DNA from: Akkermansia sp. N21116
GTDB lineage: Bacteria > Verrucomicrobiota > Verrucomicrobiia > Verrucomicrobiales > Akkermansiaceae
Assembly: GCF_029854705.2 (NCBI RefSeq)
Contig: NZ_CP139035.1
Span: 2,604,001-2,668,000, forward strand
Length of the DNA stretch: 64,000 nucleotides
Direction of reading: 5' to 3'
Made by a program: the position numbers and the translations under genes. Below the pieces are notes generated by a model. That model was given only the letters and a program-made list of their open reading frames with translations. It was not told the origin of the DNA and searched no databases. Positions 9,178 to 17,475 of the stretch are shown one piece after another (within the stretch, counting starts at the first letter, position 1; the number at the start of each line of letters is the position of its first letter).

Positions 9178-9773
9178 TTAACTTGTACAGAAGGTCCTGC
9201 CAAATATCTTCCGGCAGTCTTCCATCGTCAGCAGGAAAAGGAGCGACACAGTAAAATCCGGATAGCATTTGCCGATGCGTCCCGTTATGTAGCGTATTTG
9301 GAAAAGCGTGCTTTCCCTGCGTTTTTGGACGTGTTGTTTTACTTCCAGCAACTTTGATACAGCGTCACAAAAAGGAATGGATTTACTGTCTCTCTTTTCC
9401 TGCTCCATCCCCATCCGAACAAGACGTCTGATTTCCGATCTGTTCCAAAAGCGGTGCGAGCTCCTTGATAACCACAAAGACATCAAGGCCATAAGGTTCC
9501 AGAATATGCTGTGCTTCCCTTAACAACTGCGCTTCAGATGCAGAAATCTGAAATACGCTGTTGCCTTCCCGCATTTCTTCTTGTCCTCAGTTGAGCAGCA
9601 AAGGCATTGCCTTCCCTCTGTGTCGTGAAATAACGATTTTGTCTCTTGCCTGTTTCCGACAACTCAGCCGGTATGGAAACACGGTAGATCGTTTTCCTCT
9701 TTTGGGCCTTGCGTTGTTCGTCAAGCACGCATCGTATGACGGAAGGTTTGGGCATCGCCCCTTTGTAGCACAT
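9178..9773 (-). pseudogene. Remnant of a tyrosine recombinase (integrase), N-terminal half only
   Basis: Three overlapping minus-strand frames together read the start of a phage/island integrase: an arm-binding segment (IYRVSIPAELSETGKRQNRY, then FTTQREGNAFAAQLRTR), then in another frame EAQLLREAQHILEPYGLDVF, then in a third a core-binding segment (LLEVKQHVQKRRESTLFQIR). At least two frameshifts separate them, and the catalytic domain with its R-H-R-Y residues is absent. The remnant lies about 300 bases from the tRNA-Leu gene, the classic position of an island integrase. Confidence 0.7.
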
Positions 9774-10030
9774 TTCGACGACAGGTCATGTCCTGAATCT
9801 CGTCAATCCCGGAAAGAAGTCTTCAAAAACAGGAAAATAACGGAAATGTATGTGAAATGCCCTGCAAAAATGTTTCTTCAAAATTCAAAGCTTCACATAC
9901 CGCTGTAAACGAGTCTTTTGGAAAGCGATTTCGGCTACCAATGGCTACCAAACGTGTTCCGAATTTTGCGAATTCGTGCCGATTTTTGATAATGACTCTA
10001 AATTGGAGAGCTCGATATTTTGATAAAGGA
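9774..10030. other. Non-coding stretch between integrase remnant and tRNA-Leu
   Basis: No gene is supported here. One feature stands out: a tandem repeat of GGCTACCAA at 9933-9941 and 9943-9951. Short direct repeats near an integrase gene can be recombinase arm sites, but this is only a possibility. No attachment-site duplication of the tRNA-Leu 3' end is visible elsewhere in the window. Confidence 0.4.
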
Positions 10031-10062
10031 AAGCCCCTTAATTCTTTCGAATTAAGGGGCTT
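10031..10062 (-). terminator. Rho-independent terminator of tRNA-Leu
   Basis: A perfect 14-bp stem (AAGCCCCTTAATTC at 10031-10044 with its complement at 10049-10062) and a 4-base loop lie directly downstream of the tRNA on the minus strand. The following bases on that strand are T-rich (TTCCTTTATC). Confidence 0.75.
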
Positions 10063-10068
10063 ATCAGT

Positions 10069-10154
<86 letters not shown>

Positions 10155-10228
10155 ACTTGGGTGTCGCCAGTCGGCGGAAAGATTTATATCTTCTCTAGCC
10201 TATTTTTGCAAGCTCTTTTTGAAAAAAA

Positions 10229-10741
10229 TTAGCGAGTTTCTGAGGAGAGAGGAGGTGGCATGATGATGGGACGGAGGCTAACTGCTTCATCAGAACGACG
10301 TTCTGATGGTTTGAAAAGCCAGCCGGGATTTTTGTCGATCAGTTCGTAGCCGGTCAGTCTGAAAACAGGGAGTTTGAGATTGGAATTAGGTTCGTAGGCT
10401 GTTTTTCCGGTGTAACGGCCATAAATGCGGTATTCGTAGTTGTCGTCGAAGGCAAAGGAGGGAGAGGAACCGACTTCCGGATAACGGTCGGGAACCAGTT
10501 TGACACTTTCGTCCATGATGACGAGTTGGGCATCTCGCCAAGAAGAACCGGGCTTACGTAAATAACCCCAAAAACGAGTTGCCGGAACATGATAGCGACG
10601 GCCAATGTAATAATTGCCTTTAGGTTCGGCGGAAATGGCTTGTTCTCGCAAGGCAATAGCTTGCTGGTCTTTCAACATGGTATTACACTGCGTCAAAGGG
10701 AAGCAGGCCAAGGAGAGGGTAAAGAGGAGCAGTTTTTTCAT
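10229..10741 (-). CDS. Predicted lipoprotein of unknown function
   Basis: A 170-residue protein starting MKKLLLFTLSLACFPLTQC. The lysines, hydrophobic stretch and terminal cysteine form a lipoprotein signal peptide, with probable cleavage before the cysteine near residue 19. An in-frame ATG 22 codons earlier would bury this signal, so 10741 was chosen as start. The mature part is soluble with no recognised domain; it contains YYIGRRYHVPATRFWGYLRK and a proline-rich end. It lies 62 bases downstream of tcdA on the same strand and may be the last gene of that operon. It is likely anchored in the outer membrane. Confidence 0.7.
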   Translation of the reverse strand: MKKLLLFTLSLACFPLTQCNTMLKDQQAIALREQAISAEPKGNYYIGRRYHVPATRFWGYLRKPGSSWRDAQLVIMDESVKLVPDRYPEVGSSPSFAFDDNYEYRIYGRYTGKTAYEPNSNLKLPVFRLTGYELIDKNPGWLFKPSERRSDEAVSLRPIIMPPPLSSETR

Positions 10742-10803
10742 GGACGGGACGGGTATGATACGTGTTGCAGACGGAGTCAAGGGAAGAAGATGTCCTAAGT
10801 CTT

Positions 10804-11697
10804 TCATTCTCCGTCGGAAGTTTTGCTACAATAATTGGAGTTCCCGGGAACTTCAATGTCAGAGGAATCCGGATCGCCATGCGATGGAGATGCCTCTTCT
10901 ACCGATGATCCGTGTTTCCTGGATTGCTTTTCTAACAGTCGCAAGGCTTCCCCGGCCGCCATAAGTCCGAATGTCCCCGTAATGTGGGAAACGGAGCCGA
11001 AACCTGCATCGCAAGCCATACGACTATGGAATCCGGGGTCTCTCTGGCAGGAGGTACCTCCATCGCAGGTGGGATAAACAGGCTTTTCCACTGAAAAAAC
11101 ACAGGGAATGCCCAGCTTGCGTTTCTTTTCATGAAATGGCATTCCGTATTCATGTTTGAGAATTCTGCGAAGGCGGGACAGCAGCGGGTCCCCTTCCGTC
11201 CGAGCGATATCATCGACACGGATCATGGAAACATCCCGGCGCCCTCCGGCTCCACCACATGTGACGACAGGTATGCCTTGACGATAGCAGGAAGCAATAA
11301 GGTGAGATTTGGATGCCATGGAATCAATGGCATCTACGACAATGTCAGGGTGTTCCTCCCAAAGAAGTTTTGCATTCTTTTCCGTGTAAAAACAAGCCAT
11401 CCGCACAACTTCGGTCTGTGGGCAGATATCAAGAATACGGTCAGCCATGGCATCTACTTTCATTGTGCCGTAGGTGGAATGCAGAGCATGCAGTTGGCGA
11501 TTGGTGTTGGTCACGCAGATATCGTCCATATCCATCAGGATGATGGTACCCACGGCACTGCGTGCCAATGCTTCTGCTACCCAGGAACCTACCCCGCCAA
11601 TCCCGATAACGGCAACTCTGGCTTGACGAAAGTAATCATAGGCAGGGGTGCCATACAGACGGCCGATCCCGCCGAAACAATCCACTGGTGTTGTCAT
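10804..11697 (-). CDS. tcdA: tRNA threonylcarbamoyladenosine dehydratase (ThiF/E1-like)
   Basis: A 297-residue ThiF-fold protein of the TcdA (CsdL/YgdL) type. It uses ATP to cyclise N6-threonylcarbamoyladenosine at position 37 of ANN-decoding tRNAs, improving decoding. The nucleotide-binding motif is VIGIGGVGSWVAEALARS near residues 30-47, followed by DMDDICVTNTNRQLHA with the conserved N..R residues. VVDAIDSMASK and TCGGAGGRRD also match the family. The start ATG overlaps the stop of the upstream phosphodiesterase gene by four bases, so the two are translationally coupled. Length is somewhat above the usual 260-270 because of a serine-rich C-terminal tail. Confidence 0.88.
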   Translation of the reverse strand: MTTPVDCFGGIGRLYGTPAYDYFRQARVAVIGIGGVGSWVAEALARSAVGTIILMDMDDICVTNTNRQLHALHSTYGTMKVDAMADRILDICPQTEVVRMACFYTEKNAKLLWEEHPDIVVDAIDSMASKSHLIASCYRQGIPVVTCGGAGGRRDVSMIRVDDIARTEGDPLLSRLRRILKHEYGMPFHEKKRKLGIPCVFSVEKPVYPTCDGGTSCQRDPGFHSRMACDAGFGSVSHITGTFGLMAAGEALRLLEKQSRKHGSSVEEASPSHGDPDSSDIEVPGNSNYCSKTSDGE

Positions 11698-12509
11698 GAG
11701 GCATGCAGGTCGGATTTTTCTACCATTCTCTGGATGCGTACGATATCCAAGGCTTTTCCTGTCTGTTCATCTACGCGAATGACTGCTCCGCAAAGGCGCA
11801 CAGGCCATCCGGCGACGGGAAACTTGGCCGGCATGGAAGTGCGGAATCTCTTGATAATGGATTCCCTTTCCCTCCCTAAGACACCGATGGAAGGGCCGCA
11901 CATGCCGGCATCCGTCAGGTAAGCCGTCCCCTGTTCCAAAATGATTTCGTCTGCTGTCTGGACATGGGTATGGGTTCCTATGACGGCAGAGACCAGTCCG
12001 TCCAGGTTGTAACCGGTAGAGACTTTTTCACTAGTTGTTTCCGCGTGTATATCTACGAAGATAATGTTCGCTTTTTCTTCCTCACGCAGGCGAATGGCTT
12101 CCGATTCCCCCAGTTGGAAAGGATTCTCCAGTGGAGGCTGGATGAAAGACCTCCCTTGAAGTTGCATGACGGCTACCCTGCCCTTCGGCGTATCCAGAAC
12201 GATGCTACCGTTTCCGGGCGTACCTTCAGGATAGTTGAGAGGACGTAGAACTTTCGCATCCCCCAACTGGAGCCAAGGAGCTAATTCGGGCTGATCCCAA
12301 ACATGGTCCCCGGTAGTCAATACATCGGCACCGGCCGACAAAAGTTCTTGAGCCAGCTTGGGAGTCAGTCCACGACCGGCAGCAGCGTTTTCAGCGTTGG
12401 CAATCGTTACATCCACGCCAAATTCATGCTTAAGTTCCGGCAACATATGCATGAAGGCCTTGCGTCCGGGTTCCCCGACGATATCCCCAACAAACAGGAT
12501 TGTAAGCAT
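11694..12509 (-). CDS. ymdB: YmdB-family metallophosphoesterase (cyclic nucleotide phosphodiesterase)
   Basis: A 271-residue calcineurin-like phosphoesterase of the TIGR00282/YmdB type. Members carry two metals and hydrolyse 2',3'- or 3',5'-cyclic nucleotides; Bacillus YmdB affects biofilm formation and motility. Family motifs run in order: FVGDIVGEPGRKAF at the start, NAENAAAGRGL near residue 40, TTGDHVWDQ near 65, DIHAETTSEK near 150 and GTHTHVQTADE near 177, supplying the metal-binding D, N and H residues. It lies seven bases downstream of the universal stress gene and overlaps tcdA by four bases. The family assignment is firm; the physiological substrate here is not known. Confidence 0.88.
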   Translation of the reverse strand: MLTILFVGDIVGEPGRKAFMHMLPELKHEFGVDVTIANAENAAAGRGLTPKLAQELLSAGADVLTTGDHVWDQPELAPWLQLGDAKVLRPLNYPEGTPGNGSIVLDTPKGRVAVMQLQGRSFIQPPLENPFQLGESEAIRLREEEKANIIFVDIHAETTSEKVSTGYNLDGLVSAVIGTHTHVQTADEIILEQGTAYLTDAGMCGPSIGVLGRERESIIKRFRTSMPAKFPVAGWPVRLCGAVIRVDEQTGKALDIVRIQRMVEKSDLHAS

Positions 12510-12516
12510 GAACGGA

Positions 12517-12990
12517 TTATTTCTTCTTTTTGGCGACGGGAATCACCAGCACGGGCAAGGGGGAATTCCTGACAACGGATGTGGCGACGCTGCCCACCAG
12601 AACGCTTTCCAAGAAACCACGACCATGTTTACCGAGGACGATTAGATCCATCTCATGTTCCTGGGCGTAATGGATGATGGATTCACCCACCTCAAATTCG
12701 TCACTGATAATTTCTTCCACCTGGACACCGGAGAGCTGATGAAGTTTTTCCGCATAGGTGTGAAGGTATTTCGAAGCACTCAAACGAATCACGGTACGTT
12801 CCTCCGTATCAAGAACAGGATACGGGATATCGTCCGGCAGCACTCCCGTCACTTCATAGCAAATACTGGGTTCCAGGATATGGAGCAAATATACGATCGT
12901 GTTTTCCTGCGAGCAAACCAAATGGGCGAGTTTTTCCACCACCTGGTCAGAGGCATCCGAAAAATCAATGGCAACAAGTACTTTTTTCAT
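12517..12990 (-). CDS. Universal stress protein (UspA family)
   Basis: A 157-residue single Usp domain. It begins KKVLVAIDFSDASDQVVEKL, the usual first strand with the acidic residue that contacts nucleotide. Near residue 120 it has GKHGRGFLESVLVGSVATSV, matching the G-x2-G-x9-G-S motif of ATP-binding Usp proteins, and it ends with the hydrophobic strand SPLPVLVIPV. Such cytoplasmic proteins help survival under starvation or oxidative stress. It appears to be the first gene of a minus-strand operon with ymdB and tcdA, divergent from htpG. Confidence 0.9.
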   Translation of the reverse strand: MKKVLVAIDFSDASDQVVEKLAHLVCSQENTIVYLLHILEPSICYEVTGVLPDDIPYPVLDTEERTVIRLSASKYLHTYAEKLHQLSGVQVEEIISDEFEVGESIIHYAQEHEMDLIVLGKHGRGFLESVLVGSVATSVVRNSPLPVLVIPVAKKKK

Positions 12991-13172
12991 GTCACCACAT
13001 TATCATCACGATCCATACTTTGCATCAAGAAAATGTTCTCAATTCAGAAGAAAACGTTATTTTTCATCATTTCCCGTCTCCTACCTGCTTATGACGCAAT
13101 ATAGGTCTTCACTTTTGAGACTTTTCCCTGGCATTAATGTCTCAATTACCATTCATATTTCTCCAGACACAC

Positions 13173-15020
13173 ATGAGTACTTCAACACATACATTCCAGG
13201 CAGAAGTCCGGCAGTTGCTGGACATCGTCATCCATGCTCTTTACAGCGACCGTGAAATCTTCATCCGCGAGCTGGTATCCAACTCATCCGATGCACTGGA
13301 AAAACTTCGTCTCGTCCAGCTCAAGAACGAGGAAATCTACCAACCGGACAAAGCTCTGGATATCTCCGTCACTACTGATGAAGAAAAACGTACCATCACT
13401 ATCGCCGACACCGGGATTGGCATGACTCGCGACGACCTTGTCGAAAATCTCGGCACCATCGCCCACTCCGGTACCAAAAAATTCCTCGAAGCCCTGAAGA
13501 ACGCCGAAGGCAATGCCGACCTTATCGGCCAGTTCGGTGTCGGGTTCTACAGTTCTTTCATGGTTGCCGACAAGGTGGAAGTCTACACGCGTACCTGGCA
13601 TCCCCAGGGAGAAGGCCTCGTCTGGACCAGCGACGGACGCGAAGGATATACCATCGACACCGCTGAAAATGTCGACCGCGGCACTCGGATCGTCATCCAC
13701 CTCAAAGAGGAATATGCCGATTTCGCTAAAGAATACCGAGTCCGCGAAATCCTCACCCGATATTCCAACTTTGTCCCCTTCCCCATCGAGTTCAAAGGGG
13801 AACGTCTTAACACCGTCCAGGCCATCTGGACCAAGTCCAAGTCCGACATCAAACCCGAGGAGTACGACGAATTCTTCCAATTCATTGCCCACACCGATGA
13901 GAAACCCCTCTCCTACATGCATTTCAGCGCCGATGCCCCCATCGCCCTGAATGCCTTGCTCTTCATTCCCAAGGAAAATCCGGAAAGCTTCGGTTTCGGA
14001 CGCGTTGAGCCCAATGTCGCCTTGTATTGCCGACGCGTACTTATCGACTCCAAGCCGGAGGGGTTGCTGCCCGAGTGGCTCCGCTTCCTCCACGGTGTCG
14101 TGGACAGCGAAGACCTCCCCTTGAACATTTCTCGCGAAATGCTCCAGGATAATTCCCTGATTCGCAAAATCAACGACATCCTCACCAAGCGTTTCCTCAA
14201 ACACCTGGAAAAACTTGCCAAAGACCACCCCGATACCTATAGCGACTTCTACTCCAAATTCTCCCGGTTCATGAAGGAAGGAGTAGTCACTGCCTGGGCT
14301 TACAAAGAAACTCTCGGGAAACTCCTGCGTTTCGAATCCACTTTCACCGAACCCGGAAAAACAACCTCGTTTGAAGAATACGTCTCCCGCATGAAGGAGG
14401 ACCAGAAGGATATTTACGTCCTCACCGGAGAATCCCGTGGAATGATCGAAGCCAGCCCCTATCTCGAAGCTTTCAAGGCTCACGGGTTCGAAGTCGCTTT
14501 CTTCACCGACCACGGCGACCAATTCGTTCTGGATTCCCTGTCCAGCATCGACGGCAAACCCCTCAAAGCCATTGACCGTTCCGATGTTACTCTTCCTGAC
14601 AGTGGCACAACCTCGACGGAAGGAGATCTGCCTGAAAACGAAGCAAGTTCCCTTCAGGAATGGCTGGAAAAACTCTACGAGGGTAAATTCGGTAAAATCA
14701 CGTTCGGCAAACGCCTCGTCTCCGGTGCCGCCGTCGCTCTCCATGGCGCCGACGATATGAACAATGAACTGCGGGAATACATGAAAGCCATGGGACAGGA
14801 GGTTCCGGAATCCCATCCGCAGATTGAGCTCAACCCGAAAAACGACCTTGTCCACCGTCTCGCAACCCTCCGTACGGAAGATCCCGATCTGGCCAAGCTT
14901 GTTGCAGACCAAATCACCAACACAGCCCTGCTCCGCGCCGGTATGCTCACCAATCCTGCAGACATGGCGCAGTCTTCCCAAGCACTCCTCGAGAAACTCC
15001 TTTTGAACAAGAAGGACTAA
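13173..15020 (+). CDS. htpG: Molecular chaperone HtpG (Hsp90)
   Basis: A 615-residue bacterial Hsp90. The N-terminal GHKL ATPase has FIRELVSNSSDALEKLR near residues 27-46, DTGIGM near 79 and GQFGVGFYSSF near 120, giving the Asn, Asp and glycine residues that bind ATP. The middle client-binding domain contains SREMLQDN, and the C-terminal dimerisation domain is complete. The ATG at 13173 was preferred because MSTSTHTFQAEVRQLL matches the usual HtpG start; an upstream ATG at 13137 would add 12 unusual residues. No CIRCE element is seen upstream. A strong terminator follows. Confidence 0.95.
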   Translation: MSTSTHTFQAEVRQLLDIVIHALYSDREIFIRELVSNSSDALEKLRLVQLKNEEIYQPDKALDISVTTDEEKRTITIADTGIGMTRDDLVENLGTIAHSGTKKFLEALKNAEGNADLIGQFGVGFYSSFMVADKVEVYTRTWHPQGEGLVWTSDGREGYTIDTAENVDRGTRIVIHLKEEYADFAKEYRVREILTRYSNFVPFPIEFKGERLNTVQAIWTKSKSDIKPEEYDEFFQFIAHTDEKPLSYMHFSADAPIALNALLFIPKENPESFGFGRVEPNVALYCRRVLIDSKPEGLLPEWLRFLHGVVDSEDLPLNISREMLQDNSLIRKINDILTKRFLKHLEKLAKDHPDTYSDFYSKFSRFMKEGVVTAWAYKETLGKLLRFESTFTEPGKTTSFEEYVSRMKEDQKDIYVLTGESRGMIEASPYLEAFKAHGFEVAFFTDHGDQFVLDSLSSIDGKPLKAIDRSDVTLPDSGTTSTEGDLPENEASSLQEWLEKLYEGKFGKITFGKRLVSGAAVALHGADDMNNELREYMKAMGQEVPESHPQIELNPKNDLVHRLATLRTEDPDLAKLVADQITNTALLRAGMLTNPADMAQSSQALLEKLLLNKKD

Positions 15021-15061
15021 ATCCTCCTCATAACAAAGAGTTCCATTCATTTATCATACAC

Positions 15062-15096
15062 AGGCTGCATCCATTTTTGGATGCAGCCTATTTTTA
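15062..15096 (+). terminator. Rho-independent terminator after htpG
   Basis: A perfect 12-bp stem, AGGCTGCATCCA at 15062-15073 and its complement at 15078-15089, with a TTTT loop and a following ATTTTTAAT tract. Confidence 0.85.
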
Positions 15097-15318
15097 ATTC
15101 GGATTACTTGAAAACTTCATTCCGTTCTTGGATTGGAGGCTCTACATACGACGACGAAATAAAGGGAAACGTAGAAACCTAGGCAGGCTCGGAAAACATA
15201 ATAGATAATTGGTAAGAGCTAACTCGAAGCCAATTGGATTCTTTCAAATCGAGAAATTGTGATATCTTTCGAAGTAGAAAATAGTTCGCTTAAATTAAAC
15301 TCCACCTTATAAAAACAA
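15097..15318. other. Intergenic region between htpG and ankyrin gene
   Basis: About 220 bases between two convergent genes and their terminators. No coding frame, RNA gene or repeat could be supported. Confidence 0.5.
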
Positions 15319-15363
15319 CCCCTGTTTCTCAACTTCCGGCGAAGGAAAATTGAAAAACAGGGG
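15319..15363 (-). terminator. Terminator hairpin of the ankyrin-repeat gene
   Basis: CCCCTGTTT at 15319-15327 pairs with AAACAGGGG at 15355-15363, with partial pairing inside. On the minus strand it is followed by TTGTTTTTA, so it would terminate the ankyrin gene about 70 bases downstream of its stop. Confidence 0.6.
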
Positions 15364-15435
15364 CGGAATGTCTATTCTATTTGTAAGGAAGTATGGAAAA
15401 AGAAAACAAATTTCCTTAAGAGAAGAGGAAGCCGT

Positions 15436-16716
15436 TTACTTTTTCTTTTTGGGAGAAAGGAGTTTGATAAGTTCGGGGTGACCGAATCTTTCAGCATAGA
15501 CAGCTGCGGTATCACCAGCAATATCCTGTGCAGCGGCATCAGCACCATGGGAAATAAGCAATTGGACCGTTTCACGGTTGCCTTCTTCACAAGCAAACAT
15601 CAAAGGAGTCATTCCTTCAATGTTCTTGACGTTCAATTCGGCACCTCGGGAAACCAAAACACGGGTTACTCCAACGAAACCCTGATTACAGGAATACATT
15701 AAGGCGGTGTCCCCATCGACATCGGAATCATTGACTTCCGCCCCTTGATCAACCAAGTATTTCACGATGGCATGGCTACCGCCTTCACTGGCATACATCA
15801 GGACAGATCGTTTGCGTTTGTCACGGATCTTCCAGTCTGCGCCACAATCGCAAAGGGCATGCACAATATTCGCGGCGCTCAGAGAACAAGCCATCATTAA
15901 GGAAGTGACGCCATTGTTATCGGCAGCATCTACGTCTACTCCCAAACCGAGGACCAGGCGGACGGCGTCTATATTCTTGCTCTTGCAGGCCATCATCAAA
16001 GGAGTCAATCCATCAACATTCCGAATATCAATATCCGCCCCCGCATCCAAAAATCTTTGGATAAGCTCCACATTGCCCAGCCTGCAGGCAGTCAACAAAA
16101 CTCTACCGCCTTCCTGTTCCGTTTCATTCACATCGGCATCCAGGTCGAGGAGAAAATCGATCATTTCCATGTTTTCAGAAATGCTGGCGCACATCAGAGG
16201 AGTAACACCTTCGTCTTCACGATCATTCAGATCTGCCCCCTGCTTGAGAAGCATGCGAACAATCTCGACGTCTCCGCCTATACAGGCATACATCAGCGCA
16301 GTAAAACCGCTATCGTCACGAGCCTCGAAAATGGCTCCTTGATCCAGAAGAAGACGAACGATACCCCTCCGAGCACTCCGACAAGCCAACATCAAAGGTG
16401 TAGTGCCTTCTTTACTGCGGACATTAACCTTGGCGCCGCGCTCGAGTAAGAGGCGTACAACTTCTTCACAGTTCTCTTCATCTCCTTCTTCGCACATAAG
16501 CATCAAAGGAGTGAATCCCTCGGGATCTCGTCCATCGACATCTTCTCCTTGGTCAAGCAACTGCCGGATCTCATCTATGGAATAGAAAAGGCATGCGGCA
16601 CCCAGCTCCGTCATTTCTCCTTCGTCCTCCTGGGTCGGTTCATCCGTCCAATCTTTATCGGGATCGAACATGAAGATAGAATCATTCTCTTCTTGGGGCA
16701 TATCGTCTTTTTTCAT
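15436..16716 (-). CDS. Ankyrin-repeat protein, about 12 repeats
   Basis: A 426-residue protein made almost entirely of ankyrin repeats after an acidic N-terminus of about 40 residues. Roughly 12 copies of a 33-residue unit are visible, with the pattern G-x-TPLM-x-AC and LL-x-x-GADVN-x-x-D (for example EGFTPLMLMC, SGFTALMYAC, DGLTPLMMAC). The last unit is followed by a short lysine tail (SPKKKK). There is no signal peptide or transmembrane segment, so it is probably cytoplasmic. Ankyrin repeats bind other proteins; the partner is unknown. Most repeats carry a cysteine at the same place, giving a ladder of thiols along the stack. It is monocistronic with its own terminator. Confidence 0.92.
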   Translation of the reverse strand: MKKDDMPQEENDSIFMFDPDKDWTDEPTQEDEGEMTELGAACLFYSIDEIRQLLDQGEDVDGRDPEGFTPLMLMCEEGDEENCEEVVRLLLERGAKVNVRSKEGTTPLMLACRSARRGIVRLLLDQGAIFEARDDSGFTALMYACIGGDVEIVRMLLKQGADLNDREDEGVTPLMCASISENMEMIDFLLDLDADVNETEQEGGRVLLTACRLGNVELIQRFLDAGADIDIRNVDGLTPLMMACKSKNIDAVRLVLGLGVDVDAADNNGVTSLMMACSLSAANIVHALCDCGADWKIRDKRKRSVLMYASEGGSHAIVKYLVDQGAEVNDSDVDGDTALMYSCNQGFVGVTRVLVSRGAELNVKNIEGMTPLMFACEEGNRETVQLLISHGADAAAQDIAGDTAAVYAERFGHPELIKLLSPKKKK

Positions 16717-16905
16717 CGGCGTATCGTCGGGTATGTTTCCTTGCTGAGGTCAGCAATATCCCAACTTCTTTTGAATTTTTCCAGCTTTTTCCATTACAGC
16801 ACTTAACTTTTTTCCAAAAACCTTTAGAAAAACAATTTATTAACACCTAATTTTCAAATCATTATACACAATTGCAGATGATTTGTCATGCTGTAAAAAA
16901 AATCG

Positions 16906-17436
16906 TCACTCCCCGGATTGCGATTTTTCCATCTCTCCCACACTGATTGTTCCAGCGACAACGTCGGCAAATTGAGCACTGGTAACACGGAGCAAATCTT
17001 CCGGAGCAAGTTCAATCTGCAAACCGATCCGTCCACCGCTAACAATAATCGACTTACGATGATTTGCCGAAGAATCGATCACTGTGGGATACTTCTTTTT
17101 CATTCCGATTGACGTACAACCTCCCCGGATATACCCAGTCACGAAGTTGATGTCTTTGACGGGAATCATGGCAAGCGATTTGGTACCGACAACTCGGGCT
17201 GCTTTCTTCAGATCCAGTTCCATGGCAATCGGGATGACAAAAACATAGTATTGTCGGGGAGCACCTTCCGTTACGAGAGTCTTGTAGAGTTTTTCCGGAG
17301 GTTGATTGAGAGAACGTGCCGTATGAAGAGCATCAATGAATTCTCCGCATTCATACGTGTAATACCGATAGTCGACACTCCATCCGTCCAGGATGCGCAT
17401 CACATTGGTTTTGATCTCCTTATCCTTGTTTTTAGG
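16906..17436 (-). CDS. ybaK: YbaK/EbsC-type aminoacyl-tRNA deacylase
   Basis: A protein of about 176 residues of the YbaK family, which hydrolyses Cys-tRNA(Pro) and related misacylated tRNAs in the cytoplasm. KTLVTEG near residues 53-59 holds the conserved lysine needed in this family. VVGTKSLAMIPV, TGYIRGGCTSIGMKKKYPT and DSSANHRKSIIVSGGRIGLQ follow the standard order. The start MPKNKDKEIK at 17436 was chosen; an in-frame ATG at 17460 would add eight residues. It lies 40 bases downstream of the gene at 17476-18702 and may be co-transcribed. Confidence 0.88.
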   Translation of the reverse strand, partial: PKNKDKEIKTNVMRILDGWSVDYRYYTYECGEFIDALHTARSLNQPPEKLYKTLVTEGAPRQYYVFVIPIAMELDLKKAARVVGTKSLAMIPVKDINFVTGYIRGGCTSIGMKKKYPTVIDSSANHRKSIIVSGGRIGLQIELAPEDLLRVTSAQFADVVAGTISVGEMEKSQSGE

Positions 17437-17475
17437 CATGGTGTCAATCACCCATTCCAACGCTTACCGCCTTAT

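Noticed and set aside
9933-9951. Tandem GGCTACCAA as a CRISPR or attachment repeat
   Set aside because: There are only two 9-base copies, with no spacer pattern; at most a recombinase arm site, so it is noted only in the gap entry.
12991-13172. CIRCE heat-shock element upstream of htpG
   Set aside because: No TTAGCACTC-type inverted repeat is present.
13284-15050. Long 588-codon frame antisense to htpG
   Set aside because: It is a shadow of the htpG codon pattern with no recognisable domain, and the plus-strand protein is unquestionable.
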